Positions 36,403-44,067 of a stretch of DNA of 49,690 nucleotides are shown in pieces. A program made the position numbers and the translations under genes. The stretch is taken from NCBI GenBank assembly GCA_022448425.1, contig JAKVCY010000158.1, positions 1-49,690 on the forward strand, written 5' to 3'. The stretch's first letter is position 1, and each line of letters starts with the position of its first letter. The DNA comes from Thalassotalea sp. (GTDB taxonomy: Bacteria; Pseudomonadota; Gammaproteobacteria; Enterobacterales; Alteromonadaceae). The notes below the pieces were generated by a model that worked only from the letters and a program-made list of their open reading frames with translations, did no database searches and had not been told where the DNA came from.

Positions 36403-37871
36403 TATTTGTCTCCTGATACTTGTGATGCTTGAATTTGAATTACTTTTGGAATGCGCGTAATGGTTGGAACACGAGCAATCACTTCTAACTGGCGTCTTGC
36501 GCGAATCGAGGTATCAGCAATTTCAGCAAATAGTGCTAAACCACCACCTAACATCATGCCGCCAATTACCCCCGCCACTAGGAAGAACGCTAGTGGGAAG
36601 TTGTTAGGGATCATCGGGCGGTAAGGCTCATCGATAATTTTGATACGCTCTGGTTGCTCGAACTTACCTAATGCTCCCGTAATTTTTGCTTTCTCGAAAC
36701 GTGCTAATAAATCGTCATAAAGAGTACGTTTAACGTTAAGGTCACGTTCTAGCTCTTGCAGCTGACGCTCCATATCACTAGTTGCCGCCAAAGAAGTTTG
36801 TAGTGTCTCAGCCTGCTGCTCGATAGATGCTAACTCTTGACGAATTTGCTCTACTTTGCCGTCAGCTAATTGCAACTCTTGAAGCTGCGATACCAATAGC
36901 AAACTTTGCTGGCTATCTAAATCGCCATCTTTCATTTTGTTCGCGACTTCCCATAAACGATTCAAGTTGGTTTCATCTATGGTGTAAGTCGTCTTACTTT
37001 GAATATTGCGCTCGTCTTCAAGCTGCGATAACTTGCGCATCGCAATTTGCACTTTGCTGTGTTTGTCTGTGTAGCGCGAACGTAAAATCGCTAACTCACT
37101 TTTCGTCTCAACAATGTTTTGCTCAATCTCACTCATTACAGGGTCAACCTGCGCCAAGCGTGTACGAATCGTTTTCTTTGCTGCAATGGCACCAGATAAT
37201 TCAACTTTGCGCTGCTCGATTAAGTCCGTTAACTGGCCTAAGCGCGCAGTGTTTGCACTGTATAAACGCGGCAAGCTTTCAGCGTGTTCTTGTTTGAAAT
37301 TAGCCAAGCGCGTTTCTGCTGCTTGTAGATCAGCTTTCTTTAGGGCAAGTTGCTGATTCAAGAATACTTCAGATGCGCTAATCGCCGACAACTCTGGCGC
37401 TAATAAACGCTCTAAGAAACGCTTTCTTACCGCTAATAAGATACCTTCAATATTTTCAGGGTTTTGCGAGCGGTACACTAGTTTCACTAAGTCTTTGCCC
37501 ACCAGCTGAACACTTAATGCCGACGATACATTCTTAACGAATTGCTCTTGCTCAAATGGCGTAGACGCTTCTGTTAATGCACCTAAGTCTTCACCAACAT
37601 TCAATAACATGTGACGGCTGTGCAATAACGTGCCTAGCGCCGCAATTCGGTTCTCTAAATCAGTCGACACTGATAAGTCTTCTAAAAATGGGTTCATCTT
37701 GGCGCTTTCTTGTACCAAAATCGTGGTATGCGTTTGCCAGTTGCGCGGTGTAATAAAGTTAATCACCGCAGCGATAATCGGTAATACCAACATTGGAATG
37801 ACGATTAAGTAACGACGACGCCAAATCGCAGCAAGAATTAAATGAACGTTAACAATCACAGATGTGTTCAT
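36402..37871 (-). CDS. sypO: Polysaccharide chain-length regulator, Wzz/PCP family (SypO-like)
   Basis: The 489-residue inner-membrane protein has two membrane helices (about 19-38 and 437-462). They flank a periplasmic domain with long coiled coils (about 180-400, including LNQQLALKKADLQAAETRLANF in part). The Pro-rich segment before the second helix (PYRPMIPNNFP) is characteristic of Wzz and XrtA-type chain-length proteins. It has no fused kinase domain; the separate ATPase at 27558-28400 may fill that role. It overlaps the lipoprotein gene by four bases. Confidence 0.9.
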   Translation of the reverse strand: MNTSVIVNVHLILAAIWRRRYLIVIPMLVLPIIAAVINFITPRNWQTHTTILVQESAKMNPFLEDLSVSTDLENRIAALGTLLHSRHMLLNVGEDLGALTEASTPFEQEQFVKNVSSALSVQLVGKDLVKLVYRSQNPENIEGILLAVRKRFLERLLAPELSAISASEVFLNQQLALKKADLQAAETRLANFKQEHAESLPRLYSANTARLGQLTDLIEQRKVELSGAIAAKKTIRTRLAQVDPVMSEIEQNIVETKSELAILRSRYTDKHSKVQIAMRKLSQLEDERNIQSKTTYTIDETNLNRLWEVANKMKDGDLDSQQSLLLVSQLQELQLADGKVEQIRQELASIEQQAETLQTSLAATSDMERQLQELERDLNVKRTLYDDLLARFEKAKITGALGKFEQPERIKIIDEPYRPMIPNNFPLAFFLVAGVIGGMMLGGGLALFAEIADTSIRARRQLEVIARVPTITRIPKVIQIQASQVSGDK

Positions 37872-38353
37872 GCCTTGCCTCCTTGCGATTCATTGAAAGC
37901 CAAAGACTCACTAACGATTTGTAGTGTGTCATCCATTTGTGATGGCTGAAAAACAATGCGTAATGCACATCTTTCTCTATCAGCAATTGCTTGTAATGCA
38001 GCTACACGCTTTTGTGTTAATGACAGTTGTAACCACAAAGACGGCGCTTTAGCTGGTGCGACATTTACCGTAATTTCACGAGCAGGTACGCGGAATAAAT
38101 GCGTAATTCTCATTTTATCGATTGCCGTTAAATCGGCCTGGTTGTTTTGATACACAAAGGCATAGGTTTGCGTTTTAGGTGGCTGCAAAGCACGCAATGA
38201 GTGAATGGTGTCTAGCAACTGCTTGTTTACGACAGGCTTTGCATTGGCGTTAGTTTCATCTTTCGACAAAGCATTAACCAGCAACGTTGTTGCACAACCT
38301 GATAAGTTGCAAACAACAAGCAGTAACATCAATGTAATGGCTAACTTTTTCAT
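37868..38353 (-). CDS. Lipoprotein of unknown function heading the chain-length operon
   Basis: The 161-residue precursor has a clear lipobox (LSGC after MKKLAITLMLLLVVCN). The mature part contains a Gln/Thr/Tyr-rich segment and a C-terminal alpha/beta region with one further Cys. I do not recognise a family. I start at the ATG at 38353, where the signal peptide begins and GAGAG precedes; the frame extends to 38392. It is the first gene downstream of a -24/-12 promoter and overlaps the chain-length gene, so an outer-membrane or periplasmic role in export is inferred. Confidence 0.72.
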   Translation of the reverse strand: MKKLAITLMLLLVVCNLSGCATTLLVNALSKDETNANAKPVVNKQLLDTIHSLRALQPPKTQTYAFVYQNNQADLTAIDKMRITHLFRVPAREITVNVAPAKAPSLWLQLSLTQKRVAALQAIADRERCALRIVFQPSQMDDTLQIVSESLAFNESQGGKA

Positions 38354-38421
38354 CAACTCTCTACCTAACGCTTCCTTTGTTAACCGTGACATGGTTAACG
38401 ATTCCAGTTAGTTAAAGGGCT

Positions 38422-38436
38422 TCAAGTTACGTACCA
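38422..38436 (-). promoter_or_regulatory. Sigma-54 promoter of the chain-length operon
   Basis: On the minus strand TGGTACG-TAAC-TTGA matches -24/-12 except for the last C. It lies 69 bases before the ATG at 38353. The 38354-38831 gap holds this promoter, the enhancer-like pair at 38524-38543, an 8-bp-arm hairpin (GCTTTAAA/TTTAAAGC, 38589-38612) and short 18-base tandem repeats near 38774-38819; no gene is seen. Confidence 0.55.
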
Positions 38437-38523
38437 CTTAACAAAAACAACATAAACCATTGATAAATAATGGGTTTACATAGAATTAACGAACGAGTCT
38501 CATCTTGAAAATCGCTGGTTGCT

Positions 38524-38543
38524 TTGCAAATTGCGAAATGCAA
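38524..38543. promoter_or_regulatory. Two overlapping enhancer-like sites
   Basis: TTGCA-AAT-TGCGA (38524-38536) and TTGCG-AAA-TGCAA (38531-38543) overlap, each one base away from TTGCA-N3-TGCAA. They are 88 bases upstream of the -24/-12 promoter at 38422-38436. Confidence 0.55.
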
Positions 38544-38831
38544 AAGCGGCTTGCGAATTAGAGGCTTTGTGGGTGAAGGTGTGCTGAGGCTTTAAATCTA
38601 TGGGTTTAAAGCATTAATGGCTTTGATAGTTGCTGGCTCAACAAGCCAGTAGCTCAGAAAAACAAATGGCTTACGAAACAAGATAATTAAATAAATAGAG
38701 AAAACAAACTGAAGGGGTAAGCTTGTTTCCTCTGCACAGCTATTTAACTCTCCGAGTTACTTAACTACCTATTGTCATCTGACGTTATTGAGCCATCTGA
38801 CTTTATTAGGCCATCTGGCTGCGTGCTGCGA

Positions 38832-39314
38832 TTAAAAGCTAATTCGCCATGTCGCAGTGTCTTGGCCTTTCTGCCAGATAATATCGATAGGCTCTGCACC
38901 ATTCTCCATTGGCCATACTTGTGCAAGCAATGACGCTTGAGACTCACTCAGCGATAACACAAACTCTTGATCTGCTTCGGTAACATGAGTGCGTAACATA
39001 CAGCTGTCGTATTTCACCGTCATTGGATCAGACGCTTCATAATCACTACACACATTTACGTAATATTGCACACCTTTATATTCAGCTTTTTCAACAACCA
39101 CTGTTAGCTCATAACTACCTGAAAACGTGAAATCAGGTGTAGTGGTTAAATCAGCAGTTACTTCTTCCTCTTCGTTGTTACCGCTTATTGCTACCGGCTC
39201 TGGTGCAGGTGCAACTGGTGCGCTGCTCTTGCTGTCTCCACCGCCGCCACCACACGCTGTCAATAAAACTGCTAATAAACTCGCCGTTAAACTTTTTGTG
39301 AATAAATCTTTCAT
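38832..39314 (-). CDS. Small lipoprotein with a Gly-rich linker
   Basis: The 160-residue precursor has a lipobox (LLTAC, then GGGGG) and an acidic/Pro linker typical of marine gammaproteobacterial surface lipoproteins. The C-terminal beta-rich region has two Cys (in NVCSDYE and DSCMLR). I know no family for it. GGGGGAAAG precedes the ATG at 39314. It starts 17 bases after the LruC-domain gene and is probably co-expressed with it, perhaps as a partner at the cell surface. Confidence 0.7.
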   Translation of the reverse strand: MKDLFTKSLTASLLAVLLTACGGGGGDSKSSAPVAPAPEPVAISGNNEEEEVTADLTTTPDFTFSGSYELTVVVEKAEYKGVQYYVNVCSDYEASDPMTVKYDSCMLRTHVTEADQEFVLSLSESQASLLAQVWPMENGAEPIDIIWQKGQDTATWRISF

Positions 39315-39331
39315 TGGTCTTTCCCCCACGA

Positions 39332-41428
39332 CTACTTGTAAATGTTTTGGCTGGTTGCACGACTCTCGCTGTACCAATCGGCAAATGATTTACCGCTAGT
39401 CTCAACAAAGTCTTTAAACTTCGGATAGGCTTGTAGTAAATCTGTACTCTCTAGTGGATGACTCCACTGTTTACCACCACCAGGGTTAATTGCTAGTGCC
39501 CAAGGTAAGCCACCTTCAGTTTGGAACGTGTAACCTGCGCCCAAGTCACTGCGATCTGCACCTAAGCCAAAGTAACCAGTGTCCATTTTCGATGTAGGGC
39601 GCTTGTTTTTCAGGTGAATTTCCATTGCACGACCCGGCTGATGAATTGTTTCACCATGGTAAGTTGCAGGTTCAGCAAAGATAAATGGGTTGAACGGTGC
39701 TTCAGGGAAGCTGCTACGAGCAATTGGCGTAATGAACGGTACTTTCACAGTGAACTTAAGTTTCGATGCACTCGCACAACCTGACTGCGTGTTGTAGTAA
39801 CTACAGCCACCTGTCGCGACAAAGTACTCGCTTAAATCGTCAGAGATCATCAGCACAAGTTCATCAGTGCCTGATTCTACTACCGATGCTGATTGCACCA
39901 CGCCATTGATTTCAAATTTCACTAGGCCGCTATTTACTTGGCTAGGTAATACATCATCAAGTTGAATCGCAAACCCATTTGAATATGCTGCACCGTAGGC
40001 TTTTAAATCACCTTCTAACTCCAACTGCGCTACTTGATTGTCTTGAGTTAGCAGCAAAGACGAGTTCTGCTTTACAACCACATCATTCATGTCGTAGTCG
40101 CCCATTTCAGGCCAGTTATCTTCGAACGCAAGATAGTAGGTGTTGTGTTTCAGCAATGTATAGCCTGGGTTAGTTATGTATACCGAGTAGTCTTCTACTT
40201 CGCCATCGGTAACGCCGCCATAAGCAATAATGCCAGGATCCACACTTAAACGAACGCGCGACCATGTATTGCCAGCTATTGCATCAATTGGCGTATCTAC
40301 CATGAATACATGGCTTTCGTCAGACATGTAGTAATCAGTAACTAACTTTTCTAGCTCATCAAATTCACCGTTTTGGTTGAAATCCACCCAAATATTGACG
40401 TAACCGCTACCTGTTGTAGTGACTTGAATAAGACTACTCATTCCAGCGATTAGCGGCGTAATAAAAGCAACACCATCATCGTCGTTACTACCTGTTAAAT
40501 CATCGCTAGACGGATAGGTATTGGCAGTGTATTCCGCATCAATTTTGCTACCCAAATAGTTGCTACCAATGCTATGACGCGCACCGTTGTTACTTAATGA
40601 TGTGCGATATGAATCTGGTGCATCACCATAGTCGACGGTCGCAGGCTCGCTATCATCAACAATTGGAGCAATAGCACAGCGTGCACCGTCGTTATTGCCA
40701 CTGCTAGGGCCATACGCGAAAAGTTCGGCGCTAGGCGAATTTGCCTCTACGTCGATAATAAATATATGACCATCGCTGTTGCGGCTAATGTAGAAATAAC
40801 CATCGACATCAAAGTAAACCGCACCAAAGGTGCCGCTTTGACCTACATTGCCCAGCGACTCTGAGGTACCGGCATCCATATCAATTTTGTGCATTACACC
40901 TTTGTTATCTACCGAATAGGCAAAACCATTGTCAGGATGAAATGCAAAATCATAAATGGTTAAATTCAGGCTGGTGTTAACCGTTTCTGCCTTTAGATAG
41001 TTACTGTCGCTTTCATCAAGCGACACCTTAAACAAGCCCATCCCCTTCTTATAGAAGTAGTAGCTGTTTTCACTTAATGCTACGTCACCTACATAAAAAT
41101 TGCTGTTCGGATTATTGTCTATATAAAGTGGCTCGGCCTTATAATCGTTACCAATGCGCACTACTGTGCCCCACTCATAACCCCAGCCATAAATGTAGTT
41201 GTCGTGAAAGTTAAATCCGACACCATTAATCTTGTTGTTGGTTCCAAGATTACTGGCCAATAGACTGTATTGCCCCGTCACTAGGTTAACGCCGTATAGT
41301 TGGGCGACACTTTGTTGAACTAGAAACGCTTTTGACGGACACGTTGTAAACGCCTCTGCTTGTGCTTTATCTACACTGCCAAAACAACTGGCAATGACTA
41401 AGCTGGTTGATACTAATCGTTTAAACAT
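39332..41428 (-). CDS. Exported LruC-domain protein, candidate matrix protein
   Basis: The 698-residue protein has a signal peptide (cleavage after AQA, about residue 24). An N-terminal repeat region of about 250 residues resembles DUF6923-type beta-propellers (LYGVNLVTGQYSLL, GVGFNFHDNYIYGW). A linker with DYGDAPDSY follows, then a GEVEDY-type beta domain (VNIWVDFNQNGEFDELE ... GEVEDYSVYI). The C-terminal LruC domain runs from YLAFEDNWPEMGDYDMNDVVV to the end. DxDxND-like acidic loops suggest calcium binding. Such domains occur in extracellular proteins; with its place beside the EPS locus and its -24/-12 promoter, a biofilm-matrix role is inferred, not shown. Confidence 0.8.
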   Translation of the reverse strand: MFKRLVSTSLVIASCFGSVDKAQAEAFTTCPSKAFLVQQSVAQLYGVNLVTGQYSLLASNLGTNNKINGVGFNFHDNYIYGWGYEWGTVVRIGNDYKAEPLYIDNNPNSNFYVGDVALSENSYYFYKKGMGLFKVSLDESDSNYLKAETVNTSLNLTIYDFAFHPDNGFAYSVDNKGVMHKIDMDAGTSESLGNVGQSGTFGAVYFDVDGYFYISRNSDGHIFIIDVEANSPSAELFAYGPSSGNNDGARCAIAPIVDDSEPATVDYGDAPDSYRTSLSNNGARHSIGSNYLGSKIDAEYTANTYPSSDDLTGSNDDDGVAFITPLIAGMSSLIQVTTTGSGYVNIWVDFNQNGEFDELEKLVTDYYMSDESHVFMVDTPIDAIAGNTWSRVRLSVDPGIIAYGGVTDGEVEDYSVYITNPGYTLLKHNTYYLAFEDNWPEMGDYDMNDVVVKQNSSLLLTQDNQVAQLELEGDLKAYGAAYSNGFAIQLDDVLPSQVNSGLVKFEINGVVQSASVVESGTDELVLMISDDLSEYFVATGGCSYYNTQSGCASASKLKFTVKVPFITPIARSSFPEAPFNPFIFAEPATYHGETIHQPGRAMEIHLKNKRPTSKMDTGYFGLGADRSDLGAGYTFQTEGGLPWALAINPGGGKQWSHPLESTDLLQAYPKFKDFVETSGKSFADWYSESRATSQNIYK

Positions 41429-41462
41429 ACACTACCCCTTCAATTTGCAGTAAATTACTAGG

Positions 41463-41478
41463 AGCAAAGACTATTCCA
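41463..41478 (-). promoter_or_regulatory. Sigma-54 promoter of the LruC-domain unit
   Basis: On the minus strand TGGAATA-GTCT-TTGCT has GG and GC correctly spaced, 35 bases before the ATG at 41428. Confidence 0.6.
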
Positions 41479-41541
41479 CAGATTATTGTTATTATTTTCA
41501 GGTACTTATATTTCTTAAAATACCAGATAAGACTGTGTTTC

Positions 41542-41554
41542 TCGCAATTTGCAT
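41542..41554. promoter_or_regulatory. Weak enhancer-like site upstream of the LruC unit
   Basis: TCGCA-ATT-TGCAT matches TTGCA-N3-TGCAA at all but two bases, 64 bases upstream of the -24/-12 promoter. The gap 41429-41821 holds these signals and no gene. Confidence 0.4.
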
Positions 41555-41821
41555 TGCAACTCAATAATGGTAAAGATACGGAAAGTACCAACCTGCAAAA
41601 CATGAGAGCAAATGAGGTAACGTTGGTTTTTCACAACAGCTAAAAAATTTAACAGTTTGAAAATTAACGACTAAACTCATACTTGAACCTTAACTGTCGC
41701 TTTGCGAGACTGATGCAAAACAATGTCGTTATTCTGCACATATTTAGCAAGCTCCATAAGTTGCCGGCATAGCCATTGGAATCAACGCAAGAGCATTCTT
41801 ACCTACTAATTAAGGACATCT

Positions 41822-42364
41822 ATGAAAGGCGTAATTTTCTGTGGATACCGAGACTATGTTGAACAAGCTCATGGCATTGTAACTTGGCTTGAAATTATTG
41901 ATCGCAGTGAGCTTGCAGAGTCCTCTAGCTTCATTGCCACTGATTTATACGACGATAAAATACTGGTTGAACTCCTCACCATCGGTGCAGAATTGCTAGA
42001 CACAGAACTAAGCGAACTGCTCAGATCATTTGGTGTTTTTCTGTTCCCTACACTAGCCGGTGCAGCAAGCCACCATATGGACGCCTGTGACAATGTGTTT
42101 GATTTTCTCGACCACGTTGAGAATGTTATTCACATTGAAGTGAAAAAGAGTGATCCCACGGCCTACACACCTTCACTTATTTTAGATAAAGTAGACGACC
42201 AAACCTTATTACTGAAATATACCTCGCATCGCCAAGTGTGTTTTTTAGCTGAGGGATTAATCTACGGTGCAGCAAATCACTTTAACGAAGACGTTGCCTT
42301 AGAACATGTTAGTTGTACACACCGCGGAGACAAAAATTGTCTATTAAAAGTGACGACCAAGTAG
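41822..42364 (+). CDS. H-NOX (heme nitric oxide/oxygen-binding) sensor protein
   Basis: The 180-residue protein is a stand-alone HNOB domain. It begins MKGVIFCGYRDYVE and has the proximal heme ligand His104 in ENVIHIEV, the propionate-binding YxSxR motif (Tyr133, Ser135, Arg137 in YTSHR), and the C-terminal EGLIYGAANHF and CTHRGDKNC segments. H-NOX proteins of facultative anaerobes bind NO and inhibit a partner kinase or cyclase. The partner gene overlaps its 3' end by 28 bases. In V. fischeri an H-NOX with its kinase feeds into syp regulation; here the pair adjoins the syp-like locus, which supports the same link. Confidence 0.93.
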   Translation: MKGVIFCGYRDYVEQAHGIVTWLEIIDRSELAESSSFIATDLYDDKILVELLTIGAELLDTELSELLRSFGVFLFPTLAGAASHHMDACDNVFDFLDHVENVIHIEVKKSDPTAYTPSLILDKVDDQTLLLKYTSHRQVCFLAEGLIYGAANHFNEDVALEHVSCTHRGDKNCLLKVTTK

Positions 42365-43797
42365 CGAAACTCACTCGCCATGTAAAGCTGTTAGAGCAAG
42401 CATTACTCGACGAGCGTGAGGCGAAAAAAGCGCTTGAGCAAAAGTTAGATGACACAGAACAGCACAAATTCGAGTCTTACAAAGAGCTTATTAGTGCACT
42501 CAAGCAAGCTAATAATCGCCAAGTACAATTAAAAGTACTGTCGACACTTGCTCACCACCAAGCGATATCAACCTCTACTATCGAAATGTTAACCACCTTT
42601 TTAGTAGAAACTTCGCAACTACTTGAAGGTGCTGCTGTTTTCCTATTTGATTATAAGAACCCAGAGCGCGCGGTTTGCTACCACTTAAACGCAACTGCTA
42701 GTAAGCTGGAAAGGCTCTTTCATGGGCGTATAGATATCACAAACCTACTAGGTGATATTGAAGAAGACGATAGCCACTGGCGCCACTTACAAAGTGCAGG
42801 AAACGAGTGGGGGAAAATTACAAAGCACTTTACCAACAACTACCTTATTTCGTTCAGCTATCAACGCTTAAAAAAACGTAAAAACTTGGTGATTATCGAC
42901 TTGCCTCACTACTGCTATAGCAAAGACGTAAAACAAACCTTAGACACTGCAGCACAGCAATTTGTATCAACCCTTCAAAAACGTTCAACCGAAGAAAAAC
43001 TTGCCCGTAACTTCCACCAATTAGAACGCACCGTTAAAAAACTCAAAAACACGCAAAAACAATTAGTGCATAGTGAGAAAATGGCGTCGATTGGTCAGCT
43101 AGCCGCAGGCATCGCACATGAAGTTAACAACCCGATAGGCTATGTAAAGAGTAATTTGTCGGTGCTTGGTGAATACGTTGAGATCTTCAACAAGGCGCTA
43201 AACGAGGCAGCAGACCATATTCCCGCAGACGACGAACTGAGCTTCGCGCAAGAAGATATTGGCGAACTCATGGCCTCTTGTCACGAAGGTATCGAACGTG
43301 TTGCCGATATCGTCAGCGGCTTAAACTCATTCTCGCGTAAAGACGATGAAGCTAAGTTCAGCGCGGTTAACCTTAATCACGTTGCAGAAGAAAGCATCAA
43401 AATCGCTTGGAACCAGGTGAAGTACAACAGCGAGGTCGTTACCGACTTTGACGAAGACATTCCCGCAATTGACGGTCACAAAGGCGAATTGCAGCAGGTA
43501 TTGATCAATCTCATCGTAAATGCGAGCCACGCCATCGAAGAAAATGGACTTATCACCATCAAAACATGGTCAGACGATAAAGTGCATATTTCGGTAAGCG
43601 ACAATGGCAGCGGCATGGATGAAAACACTAAAAACAAGTTGTTCGAACCATTTTTCACTACCAAACCAGAAGGCACAGGCACAGGGCTTGGGCTTTCCAT
43701 TTCATACGCCATTATTGAAAAGCACTCTGGTGATATCGCTATAGAATCTACCGTAGGCGAAGGCACTCGATTTATACTCTCATTCCCTCGAAAATAA
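42337..43797 (+). CDS. H-NOX-associated sensor histidine kinase
   Basis: The 486-residue protein is soluble: an N-terminal coiled coil, a GAF-like sensor region (about 60-210), a second coiled coil, HisKA with the His of GIAHEVNNPIGY, and a HATPase (N-box VLINLIVNASHAI, G1 VSDNGSGMD, G2 GTGTGLGLSIS). There is no receiver domain. I set the start at the TTG at 42337, inside the H-NOX gene, because GGAG lies seven bases before it; the frame itself opens further upstream at a TTG (42313) with no good site. Overlap with the H-NOX gene by 28 bases implies translational coupling. The cognate receiver is not adjacent; the SypG-like, SypE-like and degenerate HD-GYP-like proteins are candidates. Confidence 0.88.
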   Translation: MSIKSDDQVAKLTRHVKLLEQALLDEREAKKALEQKLDDTEQHKFESYKELISALKQANNRQVQLKVLSTLAHHQAISTSTIEMLTTFLVETSQLLEGAAVFLFDYKNPERAVCYHLNATASKLERLFHGRIDITNLLGDIEEDDSHWRHLQSAGNEWGKITKHFTNNYLISFSYQRLKKRKNLVIIDLPHYCYSKDVKQTLDTAAQQFVSTLQKRSTEEKLARNFHQLERTVKKLKNTQKQLVHSEKMASIGQLAAGIAHEVNNPIGYVKSNLSVLGEYVEIFNKALNEAADHIPADDELSFAQEDIGELMASCHEGIERVADIVSGLNSFSRKDDEAKFSAVNLNHVAEESIKIAWNQVKYNSEVVTDFDEDIPAIDGHKGELQQVLINLIVNASHAIEENGLITIKTWSDDKVHISVSDNGSGMDENTKNKLFEPFFTTKPEGTGTGLGLSISYAIIEKHSGDIAIESTVGEGTRFILSFPRK

Positions 43798-43972
43798 ACC
43801 AAGTTCACAAATAAAGCTCCACCACTTTAGTGCATCTGCACTTTAATGAGCACACCTTTGGTGCACAAAAAATCAGATTAATTTTAAAACACAAACCCCT
43901 CGGCTAAAAAACATACAGGAAAACATTAATTAACATTATTTTTCAATTACTTATATAGATTGATTTTATTTG

Positions 43973-43982
43973 ACCGATCGGT
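43973..43982. promoter_or_regulatory. Perfect palindrome, possible repressor operator
   Basis: ACCGATCGGT lies 86 bases before the TonB receptor ATG, in a 270-base gap that is otherwise AT-rich. Short GC-rich palindromes of this kind are common TetR-family operators, but no TetR gene is in the window. Confidence 0.3.
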
Positions 43983-44067
43983 TATCAACTTGGCACTCAA
44001 TCTGCTGTATCAGTCCCCGATAACAATTTTAATAAATGCTAATAACAAACTTTAAGGTCATTGTAGT

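Noticed and set aside
38765..38947. 60-codon minus-strand frame overlapping the small lipoprotein gene
   Set aside because: It is a shadow frame of the lipoprotein gene and contains 18-base repeat sequence only.
41421..41603. 60-codon minus-strand frame
   Set aside because: It overlaps the promoter region and start of the LruC-domain gene and has no ribosome site or recognisable product.
41765..41780. Possible -24/-12 promoter before the H-NOX gene
   Set aside because: The near match CGGCATA-GCCA-TTGGA has GG in place of the nearly invariant GC at -12, and no well-spaced TTGCA-N3-TGCAA site is nearby.
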